DNA of 32,455 nt from an uncultured Alteromonadaceae bacterium. GTDB taxonomy: Bacteria > Pseudomonadota > Gammaproteobacteria > Enterobacterales > Alteromonadaceae. Both the position numbers and the translations under genes were made by a program. The notes below the pieces were generated by a model that did no database searches, was not told where the DNA came from, and saw nothing but the letters and a program-made list of their open reading frames with translations. Location of the stretch: contig CALKGI010000037.1 of the NCBI GenBank assembly GCA_938085045.1, positions 1 to 32,455 of the forward strand, given 5' to 3'. Below are positions 17,691 to 26,413 of the stretch, one piece after another (within the stretch, counting starts at the first letter, position 1; each line of letters starts with the position of its first letter).

Positions 17691-20600
17691 GTGAAAAGCC
17701 CTCAAAACACCCTTTATTCATACGCTACATTAATGATTTTATTGATGTTCTCCTTCACAGGCCATGCAGAAAATACAGTCCCTGACGTATTAAAACCTTG
17801 GGTACCTTGGGTGTTAAAGGGCGAAGAGGCCTTAAAATGCCCCTATATCAATAAAAGTGACTTTAGCGAAGGCAAAAACCATGTTTGTGCTTGGCCTAGT
17901 GCGTTGACTTTAGACGCCAACAATAACGGCGGCACGTTTAGTCAATCGTGGCAGGTGCTCGAAGAAAGTTGGTTGACCCTGCCCGGCGACAGTCACAATT
18001 GGCCGCAACAAGTCACCCGCAATGGCAAACCCGCGCAAGTGGTTAGCCGCCATGGCAAACCCTCGTTATTACTACCATCAGGCAATTACCAAATCAGCGG
18101 CCAGTTCGATTGGAGTGCATTGCCGATGAGTTTGGATATCCCCAGCGCCTATGCGCAGGTTATCCTCAATGTTAACGGGCAAACGGTCGACTTTCCCAAA
18201 ACAGTTAATGGCGAATTATGGTTTGACCACAAGCAAGTAAAGCAAACCGAACAAGACACCACCACCGTTTATGTCAAACGTAAATTGACTGACGGCCCCT
18301 ACATACAATTAGAAACCCGGTTAACCATTGAAGTCTCTGGCAAACGCCGTGAAGTCCCCATTGGTAAAGTGTTACCGCCGGGATTTGAACCCACCAACAG
18401 CATCAGCGACTTGCCAACTTTTTTAGATGCACAAGGCGTATTACATGCCAAACTCCAACCCGGTAACTGGCAAGTTTTGATTTTTGCCCACGCGCCTGCC
18501 ACCACATTAACATGGCAAAGACCGCCAAAAACGTTACTCTGGCCAGAGCAAGAAGTTTGGGCCTTTGGCACCGACACTTCGTTCAGATCAGGCCAATTGA
18601 ACGGCCCCAAAGTCATTGATGCCAGCTTGGCCGATATGCCCCAAGAATGGTCTAACCTACCCACCTACGTGATGCAGCCAAGTGATGTGATGAGATACAC
18701 AGTTCAACATCGCGGCAAACCTTTGCAACAACAAAACAGTCTTCAATTAAGCCGCAAAATGTGGCTATCTTTTGATAATCAACAATACGCTTTTGACGAT
18801 AACATTACCGGCACCATGGTCAAAGATTGGCGGTTCAGCATGAACACTCCCTATCAGTTAGAATCGGGCGAAAACGAAAATGGCGCGGTGTTAATCACCA
18901 CCAATGGTAAAAACGAAAAGGGTGTCGAAAACCGTTTTACCGCAGTCGACTTTAAAGCCAGAGGTACCATCAATACAGCCTCAAACTTCCCCGTAAGCGG
19001 ATGGGACAGTGACTTTGAATCGGTCAAGGTTGATTTAAACCTGCCCCCAGCCAATCGCCTTTTTGCGGTTTTTGGTGCCGACAAAGTATCACGCAGCTGG
19101 TTAAGTGGTTGGTCGATTTGGGCCGGGTTTATTGTTTTGTTTGCCGCCTTGCTGGCAGGTCGCACCATCACATTGACCACAGGGCTGTTGACCGGCATTG
19201 CACTCATATTGGTCTATCAAGAATATGATGCGCCTGTTAAGTTAATCCTCAACTTGCTAGGTGCAATAGCTATTGCCAAATATCAGCCCTTCCCAAGCCT
19301 TAAAAAGTTAGTTACAGGTTACTTAACTTTGAGTGTAATCGCTGTTGTAGGCGCCGCGCTGTACTTTAGTGCCGGGCAAATTCGCACCATGGTTCACCCT
19401 CAACTTGAAGTCAAACAGCAAACTGCGCCAACGTATTATGCTTACAACGAACCAACATCCTCCAGTTCACCGCAAAAGCTAGACATGTTGCTCAACCAAG
19501 TTAAACAAGACAGGTCAAGCGGCTTAGAACGTGCCGAAGAAAAGCAATTCATAGATGCACCAGTAGCGAGGCAAGTCAAACAGCGCTACCAATCTGACGC
19601 GCTCAAACAAGCAGGTGCAGGTATTCCTTCATGGGATTGGAACAGCTACACCCTTTCATGGACAAGCCCTGTGGCCAAAGGTCAGCAAGTGCAGGTGATT
19701 GTGTTATCACAAACCCAAACCACCGTGTTTAAAGCAGCTGGTGTGTTGTTACTTTTATTGTGGCTCTTTGTGACATTAAAAAGCACACTGGGCAACTTGC
19801 TGACATTGCCAAAAATCAAACCTGTTGTGACTATCGCTTTACTGTGCTTATTTAACCCTTTGATTGTTGAAGATTTGCAAGCCGCACCATCTAATAACAA
19901 CGCTTTACCCAGCCAAACCATGCTGCAAGCATTGCAAGAACGCTTGACCGAATCGCCCGAATGCGCACCAATGTGCGCCACCATCAACAATCTGCATGTC
20001 AGTATTAAGGGCAATCAAATAGAGCTAAAAATGCAAATTCACAGCTTACACGATACTGCTGTCGCCCTACCCCAGTCAGCCTTTTGGCGACCGCAACAAT
20101 TAATGGTCGACGGTAAACAACAAAACACCTTGTACAAACGCAAAAATGCAATTTACGTCAAACTGGGCACTGGCATATTTGACGTAAAAGTCAGCGGCAC
20201 CATCGCCCCAGTTGATGTTTTTCAACTGCAATTTACCGAACAACCTAAACACGTCACCTATCAACCTAGCACTGCTTGGGACATAGTTGGCATCAACAAA
20301 AATCGCTTAAATGGCAACACACTCGAATTTGTTGCTACGGCGCAAAAACAACAAGCCGACACAGTCCAATCCACCCGTTATACCACCCCACCTTTTGTAC
20401 AGGTAACTCGCACCCTATCGTTTGATCAAACCTGGACAGTCACCACAACAGTCAAACGAATAGCACCAGTGACAGGTTCGTTATCTGTAAAAATACCGCT
20501 AATAAAGGGCGAACAAATCACCACTTCAGCCATAGAAGTTGAAAAAAGGTTTGCCCAAATTACCATTGCCGCGGGTAGCGAAACAGCCCAGTGGCAATCG

Positions 20601-21812
20601 ACCTTACAAAGGCAACCCCAAATAAATCTGAACGCCGACAACAGCGGTCAAATCAGCGAAAACTGGCACATAACGAGTAGCCCGCTGTGGCATGTCAAAC
20701 TATCTGGATTGCCAATGAGTATCGACGAACTCAATAGACAATCACATTTCAGCGCCACTTTTTACCCCTATGACGGCGAATCGCTTAAGTTAGATTTAAG
20801 TCGCCCAACCGCGGTCAAAGGCCATATCATGGCGATAGACAAAGCACAAACAACGCTTGAACAAGGTGTGCGAACTTCACAATTAGTTTTGAAATTCGAC
20901 TACCGTAGTACTAGGGGCGGCGAACACACCATCACGCTCCCCAAAGGTTATCAAATAAAAGACATCATCATCGACAAGAAAAACCATAACCTGCAAGCTC
21001 AAGGTGAGCAATTAACCCTGCCGATTTCGCCGGGTAAACACTCAGTAATAATACAGCTGCGCGCCAATGTAGAAGCACAAACGCTGTTGTCGGCACCCAC
21101 TTTTAACCTTAATGCACCAATGAGTAACATCACCAGTCAAATCAACCTCACTGGAGAGCGTTGGGTATTGTACACAAACGGCCCGGTGATTGGCCCTGCG
21201 GTGGTTTACTGGGGAGAGTTGCTGGTGTTTGTCTTGCTGGCACTAGCGTTAACCCGCTATCCGTTCTCGCCTTTGGGCATTGGTAGCTGGTTAATGTTGG
21301 GCATTGGCCTGAGCTTCAATAACTGGTCAGTACTGTTTTTAGTTGCTGCGTGCTTTGCCAGTTTAACCTTCAGCAAATACCGCCCCACAGACTCAACAAG
21401 GGCGTCTTACAATTTATCGCAGTTGTTTTTATTCATTTTGTCTGCGGTAACATTGATGACATTAGTGTCGGCAATTCCGATGAGCTTGCTGAGCCAACCC
21501 GACATGGGCATAGTCGGCAATTATTCATACAACAATCAATTAATCTGGTTTACCGACAAATCAGATGGATTGATGCCTGCAATCAGCGTCTTGAGCATTC
21601 CCACCTTAATTTATAAAGGGTTAATGTTGCTGTGGGTTTTATGGTTGAGCTTTTCATTGCTTAACTGGATTAAATGGGGCTGGGCAATTCTTGGTGAAAA
21701 TGACTACTGGCGGGCGAAACCTGAGCCAGATCCTGTTGAGGAATATGACGACGATGACGATGCTGATTTCAATGAAGAAAAAAACAACAATCAAGAAAAT
21801 AAATCACCGTAG
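17691..21812 (+). CDS. Large multi-pass membrane protein with two periplasmic beta-rich regions, function unknown
   Basis: A 1373-residue protein that I do not recognise by name. Visible layout: a signal peptide (about 1-26, GHA before EN); a beta-rich exported region with a few Cys (about 27-465); a cluster of about four membrane segments (about 470-563); a hydrophilic, Gln/Lys-rich loop (about 565-680); two hydrophobic segments (about 680-697 and 709-728, the second ending like a signal peptide); a second beta-rich region (about 733-1165); about five more membrane segments (about 1168-1328); and an acidic tail with five Asp in a row. Parts of the two beta-rich regions look homologous: LP...W-PQQ...GK near residues 97 and 793, and PYIQ/PFVQ near 203 and 901. 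This points to internal duplication. The start is GTG 17691 with AAGG upstream. It is probably monocistronic, with terminators on both sides. Confidence 0.85.
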   Translation: MKSPQNTLYSYATLMILLMFSFTGHAENTVPDVLKPWVPWVLKGEEALKCPYINKSDFSEGKNHVCAWPSALTLDANNNGGTFSQSWQVLEESWLTLPGDSHNWPQQVTRNGKPAQVVSRHGKPSLLLPSGNYQISGQFDWSALPMSLDIPSAYAQVILNVNGQTVDFPKTVNGELWFDHKQVKQTEQDTTTVYVKRKLTDGPYIQLETRLTIEVSGKRREVPIGKVLPPGFEPTNSISDLPTFLDAQGVLHAKLQPGNWQVLIFAHAPATTLTWQRPPKTLLWPEQEVWAFGTDTSFRSGQLNGPKVIDASLADMPQEWSNLPTYVMQPSDVMRYTVQHRGKPLQQQNSLQLSRKMWLSFDNQQYAFDDNITGTMVKDWRFSMNTPYQLESGENENGAVLITTNGKNEKGVENRFTAVDFKARGTINTASNFPVSGWDSDFESVKVDLNLPPANRLFAVFGADKVSRSWLSGWSIWAGFIVLFAALLAGRTITLTTGLLTGIALILVYQEYDAPVKLILNLLGAIAIAKYQPFPSLKKLVTGYLTLSVIAVVGAALYFSAGQIRTMVHPQLEVKQQTAPTYYAYNEPTSSSSPQKLDMLLNQVKQDRSSGLERAEEKQFIDAPVARQVKQRYQSDALKQAGAGIPSWDWNSYTLSWTSPVAKGQQVQVIVLSQTQTTVFKAAGVLLLLLWLFVTLKSTLGNLLTLPKIKPVVTIALLCLFNPLIVEDLQAAPSNNNALPSQTMLQALQERLTESPECAPMCATINNLHVSIKGNQIELKMQIHSLHDTAVALPQSAFWRPQQLMVDGKQQNTLYKRKNAIYVKLGTGIFDVKVSGTIAPVDVFQLQFTEQPKHVTYQPSTAWDIVGINKNRLNGNTLEFVATAQKQQADTVQSTRYTTPPFVQVTRTLSFDQTWTVTTTVKRIAPVTGSLSVKIPLIKGEQITTSAIEVEKRFAQITIAAGSETAQWQSTLQRQPQINLNADNSGQISENWHITSSPLWHVKLSGLPMSIDELNRQSHFSATFYPYDGESLKLDLSRPTAVKGHIMAIDKAQTTLEQGVRTSQLVLKFDYRSTRGGEHTITLPKGYQIKDIIIDKKNHNLQAQGEQLTLPISPGKHSVIIQLRANVEAQTLLSAPTFNLNAPMSNITSQINLTGERWVLYTNGPVIGPAVVYWGELLVFVLLALALTRYPFSPLGIGSWLMLGIGLSFNNWSVLFLVAACFASLTFSKYRPTDSTRASYNLSQLFLFILSAVTLMTLVSAIPMSLLSQPDMGIVGNYSYNNQLIWFTDKSDGLMPAISVLSIPTLIYKGLMLLWVLWLSFSLLNWIKWGWAILGENDYWRAKPEPDPVEEYDDDDDADFNEEKNNNQENKSP

Positions 21813-21830
21813 TTTGCCACCTTGTATTTT

Positions 21831-21858
21831 AAAACAACCAGCGTAAACTGGTTGTTTT
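21831..21858 (+). terminator. Strong intrinsic terminator
   Basis: AAAACAACCAG (21831-21841) and CTGGTTGTTTT (21848-21858) form a perfect 11-bp stem with a 6-nt loop and a T-rich 3' side. It is 19 bp after the large membrane protein gene and may work in both directions. Confidence 0.9.
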
Positions 21859-21885
21859 ATAACAAGTTAATGACGAGGCGATACC

Positions 21886-22905
21886 ATGGCAACTACCTTT
21901 GCAACGCTGAACCTTTATCAATTTGCCGAGCCACCTGTTGCCTGGTATGACCAAGACAATGTTTACACAGGCACCCAGTGGCAAGACAAAAAACAGTGGA
22001 TAACCGAGCAATTAGCTGCGGTAGATGCCGACGTTGTGGGTTTTCAAGAAGTATTCAGTGTTGATGCCTTGAGAGCGCTAGTGGCGGCCGCTGGATACAG
22101 CGAATTTGCCGTTGTCGACCAACCCAAACAATCTGATGATTCACCAAATGTACACTTCTCCCCTGTGGTTGCGCTGGCGTCAAAACACCCTATAAAAAAC
22201 GTTCAAGCGGTGACAGTTGCCGAGCATCTACTCCCGCATTTACCTATTGCGCAAGATTTCAAATTCAGCCGACAAAACATCAAGGCAGTAGTCACCCTGC
22301 CCGAGTTGGGTGATACCGCCGTTTTCATTGCTCATTTAAAATCAAAACGCGCCGACCAGTCAAACATCTCGACCAGCACACCAATTACCGTAAGTGATGT
22401 TGTATTTAATGCCGCTGTTGGCACATCAATAGGTCAATCAAGTTCAATGATACAGCGTACCGTTGAAACTACCATGTTATACAATGACGTAATAAACCAA
22501 CTTAGAAAAAACCCCAACACTCCGATTATCGTCATGGGCGACATGAACGACACCGCCCACAGCGTTGCAATCGATGCTCTAACCAACCAAAACGCTCACT
22601 ATGACTTAGACGGCGCTTGGTCAGACGAGCACAAAACAGCAATTTACCAGTCTAAACTTTATGACGCCTACTCATTAACCCCCAACCAACAAGGCGGCCA
22701 GCGACCTTCAACCCACTTTTATAAAGGCAATGGTCATGTAGTCGATTTTATATTTGTTTCAAATGTACTTAACAGCGAAAACCCAGCGAGTATTGCTCAC
22801 CCAATTAAATACAAAGTCATCAATGGTCATTTGAAGGTCAGTGGCGATGCCGACCAGCAACAATCTGACCATGGTATGGTTGCGCTCACTTTAACGAAAA
22901 GATAA
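21886..22905 (+). CDS. Endonuclease/exonuclease/phosphatase (EEP) family protein
   Basis: A 339-residue single-domain protein of the metal-dependent EEP superfamily (DNase I / AP endonuclease / inositol-phosphatase fold). Key sites are N9 in TLNLYQF, the metal ligand E55 in VGFQEVF, D219 and N221 in VMGDMND, and D328-H329 in SDHGMVAL. The DFIF strand before the last motif is also present. All catalytic elements appear intact. I see no signal peptide, so the protein is predicted to be cytoplasmic. The superfamily acts on DNA, RNA or phospho-sugars/lipids and motif data here do not choose between them. The start is ATG 21886 with GAGG about 8 nt upstream. It is separated from the preceding gene by a strong terminator, so it has its own promoter. 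Confidence 0.88.
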   Translation: MATTFATLNLYQFAEPPVAWYDQDNVYTGTQWQDKKQWITEQLAAVDADVVGFQEVFSVDALRALVAAAGYSEFAVVDQPKQSDDSPNVHFSPVVALASKHPIKNVQAVTVAEHLLPHLPIAQDFKFSRQNIKAVVTLPELGDTAVFIAHLKSKRADQSNISTSTPITVSDVVFNAAVGTSIGQSSSMIQRTVETTMLYNDVINQLRKNPNTPIIVMGDMNDTAHSVAIDALTNQNAHYDLDGAWSDEHKTAIYQSKLYDAYSLTPNQQGGQRPSTHFYKGNGHVVDFIFVSNVLNSENPASIAHPIKYKVINGHLKVSGDADQQQSDHGMVALTLTKR

Positions 22906-23168
22906 CCGCAACAAACCACAACAAGTACCTATTAATAATTTCGCTTGCACCAAATGTAATAACTTGTTAATATTCGCCCGCTTTTTAGCCATAAAACGGC
23001 CAAAAGGTTTTTATTGTCAGGTATGCAGGAATCGTAGTTTCACGGAATTGGACAATACACCCGGCCATCTGTCACCCAAATTCACATTGTCACAGTCAAA
23101 CACTCCCTCATTTATAGGGCGTTTTTGCTTGTGCTCAGCACTTACGCTCAAAACTATGGGAAATAATT
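22906..23168. other. Intergenic region before the Ig/FN3 gene, no gene seen
   Basis: A 263-bp gap. An open frame starting at TTG 22964 runs into the next gene, but it has no binding site and a protein composition unlike its neighbours. I find no clear hairpin, promoter or riboswitch motif here. Confidence 0.5.
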
Positions 23169-26100
23169 GTGTCTACTTTTATGTCTGCTTTTACGTTAAG
23201 ACTCAGTCGTTTGATGACCCTTTGCGTTGTTGTATTAGGGGTTACTGGTAATGCTAGTGCCTCGTCATGGGTACCCATTGGTACGGGTAACAATATCATC
23301 TTTATTCCCGTCCCCTCACTAGAAAATATAGAGGCACAGCCTTTTTATTACAGCAAAAGTGATGTTGTACTGACATTGACAGGCTTTAATGACACCTCGG
23401 CAATTTATTACCAAACCCAGACATTAGAAAACGGTAGTTGGGTAAACCTAGACAAAAGTGAGTCAAACCCTTGGGCATGTCATGATAAAGCCCAACTGAA
23501 TACTGACAACAATGCTTTGAATTTGTCATTTGCCAACACAGGTCGTTATCGGGTAAATGTAGCCCCGGCAATGGTCAATGAAATCTGTGATGTTACCGCC
23601 TTCAAAGCAGGTATGTTGATTACAGCCTCACCAGAACTCTCCAATGAATTCATGGTAATAGACCAAACTACATTACCAACCTCGCAGGCCAGTATTGTTC
23701 AAAACCCTTTAAAAGTAGACGGTTTGTATCAAAGTTATGACCTACGATTGAATTGGCCACAATTTGAAGGCACTGAATTTTATCAGCTGACCTTAAAAAA
23801 AGATCACGTCCCTTATTACTTTGACATCACCGAGGCCGAATACCAAAGTCACTTCGGACAAGGCAAATCAAATTATTACCCCATTGTCGACGAATACTTC
23901 GCAGACACCAGCACATTCACGCCTCACACTGGTTTTGGTCAATACACTTTTGCCATTAAATATTGTTTCAATGACCAATGTTCTAAAGACTTAGATTATC
24001 AAGGCACCTCTTTAAGCGTGAAAGTGCTACCAGTAAAAGACTTTAGTGCGCATTTAATTGATGGCTATAACCAAGTCTTGTTACTTTCTGAAGCAGATGC
24101 ACGAAGCCCAAAAATCATTTTCTCCGAATTTTTTAGACCAGAAAGCAACCCCGGTGCAGGTACTAACTCTAGCCTTCCATTTACAGTTCCAGACACACAA
24201 ACAAGGATTTACGGCCACGGTCGGAACAACATTTACTATCGTCAATTCACTAAAAATGCCGATGGCCGTTCAACCTTTAACACCAGAGCTTGTATAACAA
24301 ATGAATTTAGTTCTTGCAGCTTGTTTAATCGATACACCACCGAAATTGTCATCAATGCAAGTAACACTCTACCCTCAGGTGATGTTGATTCTTATATACC
24401 CGACAGTGATCAACTCACCGGTTGGGCAAACGATGGCGATGGTATTACCAACGTCAAAGTTTTTGTAAACTCACAACTCATCAGTTCAAGTAGCGGCATT
24501 ACAGCCAATGAGCCGAGAAACCCAAATGAGCCCCAAAATGGCTATACAGTCCCTGGCCTCACAGCCAAATTAAACGCTGCCAGTATCAACACTAACGAGC
24601 CACTTAACGTTGAAGTACACGCACAAGATGTTGGCAATATTGTCAGCAATACCTACGTTAAAATAAAATCGTTTGTCATTCATGATTTCTTCAATGCCTC
24701 ACCTATCGCCATCAATGATGCGATACAAGCCAGCCAAGATGGCGCGACCATTATCAATGTACTGAATAACGACAGTGATTTAGAAAATCACAATTTATCG
24801 ATTGTCAATAATACTCAGCCAACTTATGGCAGTTTGGTACTAAACGCCGATCAAACGTTTACTTACACCCACATTGCGACATCAACAGCACCAAGCGATA
24901 CTTTCACCTATCAAATACAAGATGAATTAGGTGCAGCGTCAACCTATGCCACCGTGGTACTTTATTTCTCTAACTACGTTGCCAAAGACGACGAAGTTTA
25001 TGTTGATTGGGCGACCGAAAACAGCGCTTCAATCTCTAGCAACGCCACTAGTTTTAATGGTTCGCTGAGCGATGTTCAACAAAAAGGGAGTTTAATTACT
25101 GCCAACTCAGGGTCAACCGGCACCACAACTAAAAGCGTCGATATTGACATATTATTTAACGATGTAAATGCCAACTTTGGTAGTGTTGAAATTGAGATTA
25201 CTAATCCAAATACCACCAGCGGTCGTGCCAGTATCAATGCCAATAATACTGTTACCTATACGCTAACAGGCGATTTACAGGCGAAGGACTGCTTTACCTA
25301 CAACCTCAAAAAAGCAGGTGTAGAGAAATCAAATAGTGCTCAGGCTTGTATAATTTCGGGCGCACAACCCAACGATGACCACACAGGCGTAGCACCAAAC
25401 ACAGAAAAAGACATTTATGTGCTCAATAACGACTTTATGGGCCTTAACGGCGTTGGCAGATATAAACCATTTATTCGCCAACAGCCAACCAAAGGTACGG
25501 TGAGTGTATACAGTGGAACCCAGTCGGCAACCGCAATGTTTGGTGATAGTGACGTCTTTATTCGTTATACACCAGATGCTGGGGAAACAGGCCCAGATTC
25601 TTTCACCTATTCACTAAAAACAACCAATGGTTTACCTGGTTTAGCCACTGCAACCGTTTACCTAGAGATTGGTTCTTTGCCTTCTGGGCCCGGTAACTTT
25701 CAAATAAGTAAAGGCCCACAAGAAGACAGCATTAATGCCAGTTGGTCATCGAACAGCTCGGTTTCGTCATATCAGCTACAACAACATATAGCCAAAACAC
25801 CAACGACACCATCCACCATTGAAGATTACCAATGGAGCACAGTCTCAGACAGTGTCAGTGCTAAATCCGCCTATACATTCAGCGGCCTAAAAAACGGCTA
25901 TTACTACTACCGCCTACGAGCTTGTGGACAAGTTGAATATGCCTGTAGCGATTGGAGCGCAGTTTCAAGTTTAGTTACAGTTGCCGTTACCATGCAAGTG
26001 CCCGACAAACCAGTGATCACCATCGATAATGCAGGCAATGGCAGCTACACCCTAACTTGGACAGCACAAAACAATGCCACTAGTCATCAAATACAAGAAG

Positions 26101-26366
26101 CCTTTTGCGACAACGGGTGCGACAACCTGACAACAGACCAGTGGCAACAGCTTACGCCTCAGACTCAAGCGGAGTCGATGCCCTTTTTGAATAAACGCAA
26201 TGGCACTTGGGCTTATCGCGTGTCGGCGTGTAGTGATCTCGTTCCGTGCAGCGATTACAGCGAAGCGGCATCCACCCAAGTCAAACGAAGAAGCGTGATA
26301 TTTATCCACTCAGACCTACTGGGTACCCCAGTGGCCGAAACAAATAAAGATGGAGATGTACTGTAA
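23169..26366 (+). CDS. Exported Ig/FN3 protein ending in an RHS-core fragment (RHS partner protein A)
   Basis: A 1065-residue protein with a signal peptide (about 1-32, ASA before SW). It has N-terminal beta-rich regions with paired Cys; three Big_9-like modules (about 507-600, 603-735, 736-836; IINVLNNDSD and KDIYVLNNDF signatures); and two fibronectin type III domains (about 838-940 and 943-1040). The last ~24 residues include IHSDLLGTPVAETNKDGD, which matches the H-x-D-x-LG-[ST]-P segment that opens the conserved RHS core. The stop falls directly after this segment, and TAATG overlaps an ATG of the following RHS gene by one base, implying coupled translation. The start is GTG 23169 with a GGGA upstream; ATG 23181 is an alternative. 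No GlyGly-CTERM is present. It is probably a partner or carrier for the downstream RHS protein. Confidence 0.85.
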   Translation: MSTFMSAFTLRLSRLMTLCVVVLGVTGNASASSWVPIGTGNNIIFIPVPSLENIEAQPFYYSKSDVVLTLTGFNDTSAIYYQTQTLENGSWVNLDKSESNPWACHDKAQLNTDNNALNLSFANTGRYRVNVAPAMVNEICDVTAFKAGMLITASPELSNEFMVIDQTTLPTSQASIVQNPLKVDGLYQSYDLRLNWPQFEGTEFYQLTLKKDHVPYYFDITEAEYQSHFGQGKSNYYPIVDEYFADTSTFTPHTGFGQYTFAIKYCFNDQCSKDLDYQGTSLSVKVLPVKDFSAHLIDGYNQVLLLSEADARSPKIIFSEFFRPESNPGAGTNSSLPFTVPDTQTRIYGHGRNNIYYRQFTKNADGRSTFNTRACITNEFSSCSLFNRYTTEIVINASNTLPSGDVDSYIPDSDQLTGWANDGDGITNVKVFVNSQLISSSSGITANEPRNPNEPQNGYTVPGLTAKLNAASINTNEPLNVEVHAQDVGNIVSNTYVKIKSFVIHDFFNASPIAINDAIQASQDGATIINVLNNDSDLENHNLSIVNNTQPTYGSLVLNADQTFTYTHIATSTAPSDTFTYQIQDELGAASTYATVVLYFSNYVAKDDEVYVDWATENSASISSNATSFNGSLSDVQQKGSLITANSGSTGTTTKSVDIDILFNDVNANFGSVEIEITNPNTTSGRASINANNTVTYTLTGDLQAKDCFTYNLKKAGVEKSNSAQACIISGAQPNDDHTGVAPNTEKDIYVLNNDFMGLNGVGRYKPFIRQQPTKGTVSVYSGTQSATAMFGDSDVFIRYTPDAGETGPDSFTYSLKTTNGLPGLATATVYLEIGSLPSGPGNFQISKGPQEDSINASWSSNSSVSSYQLQQHIAKTPTTPSTIEDYQWSTVSDSVSAKSAYTFSGLKNGYYYYRLRACGQVEYACSDWSAVSSLVTVAVTMQVPDKPVITIDNAGNGSYTLTWTAQNNATSHQIQEAFCDNGCDNLTTDQWQQLTPQTQAESMPFLNKRNGTWAYRVSACSDLVPCSDYSEAASTQVKRRSVIFIHSDLLGTPVAETNKDGDVL

Positions 26367-26413
26367 TGACTGGATTAATGGTTCTTAAACCAAACAGCAA
26401 AGCCAACAATAAG

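Noticed and set aside
22964-23251. Small open frame starting at TTG 22964, overlapping the Ig/FN3 gene
   Set aside because: It has no ribosome binding site, overlaps the signal peptide region of a much better gene in another frame, and resembles no family.
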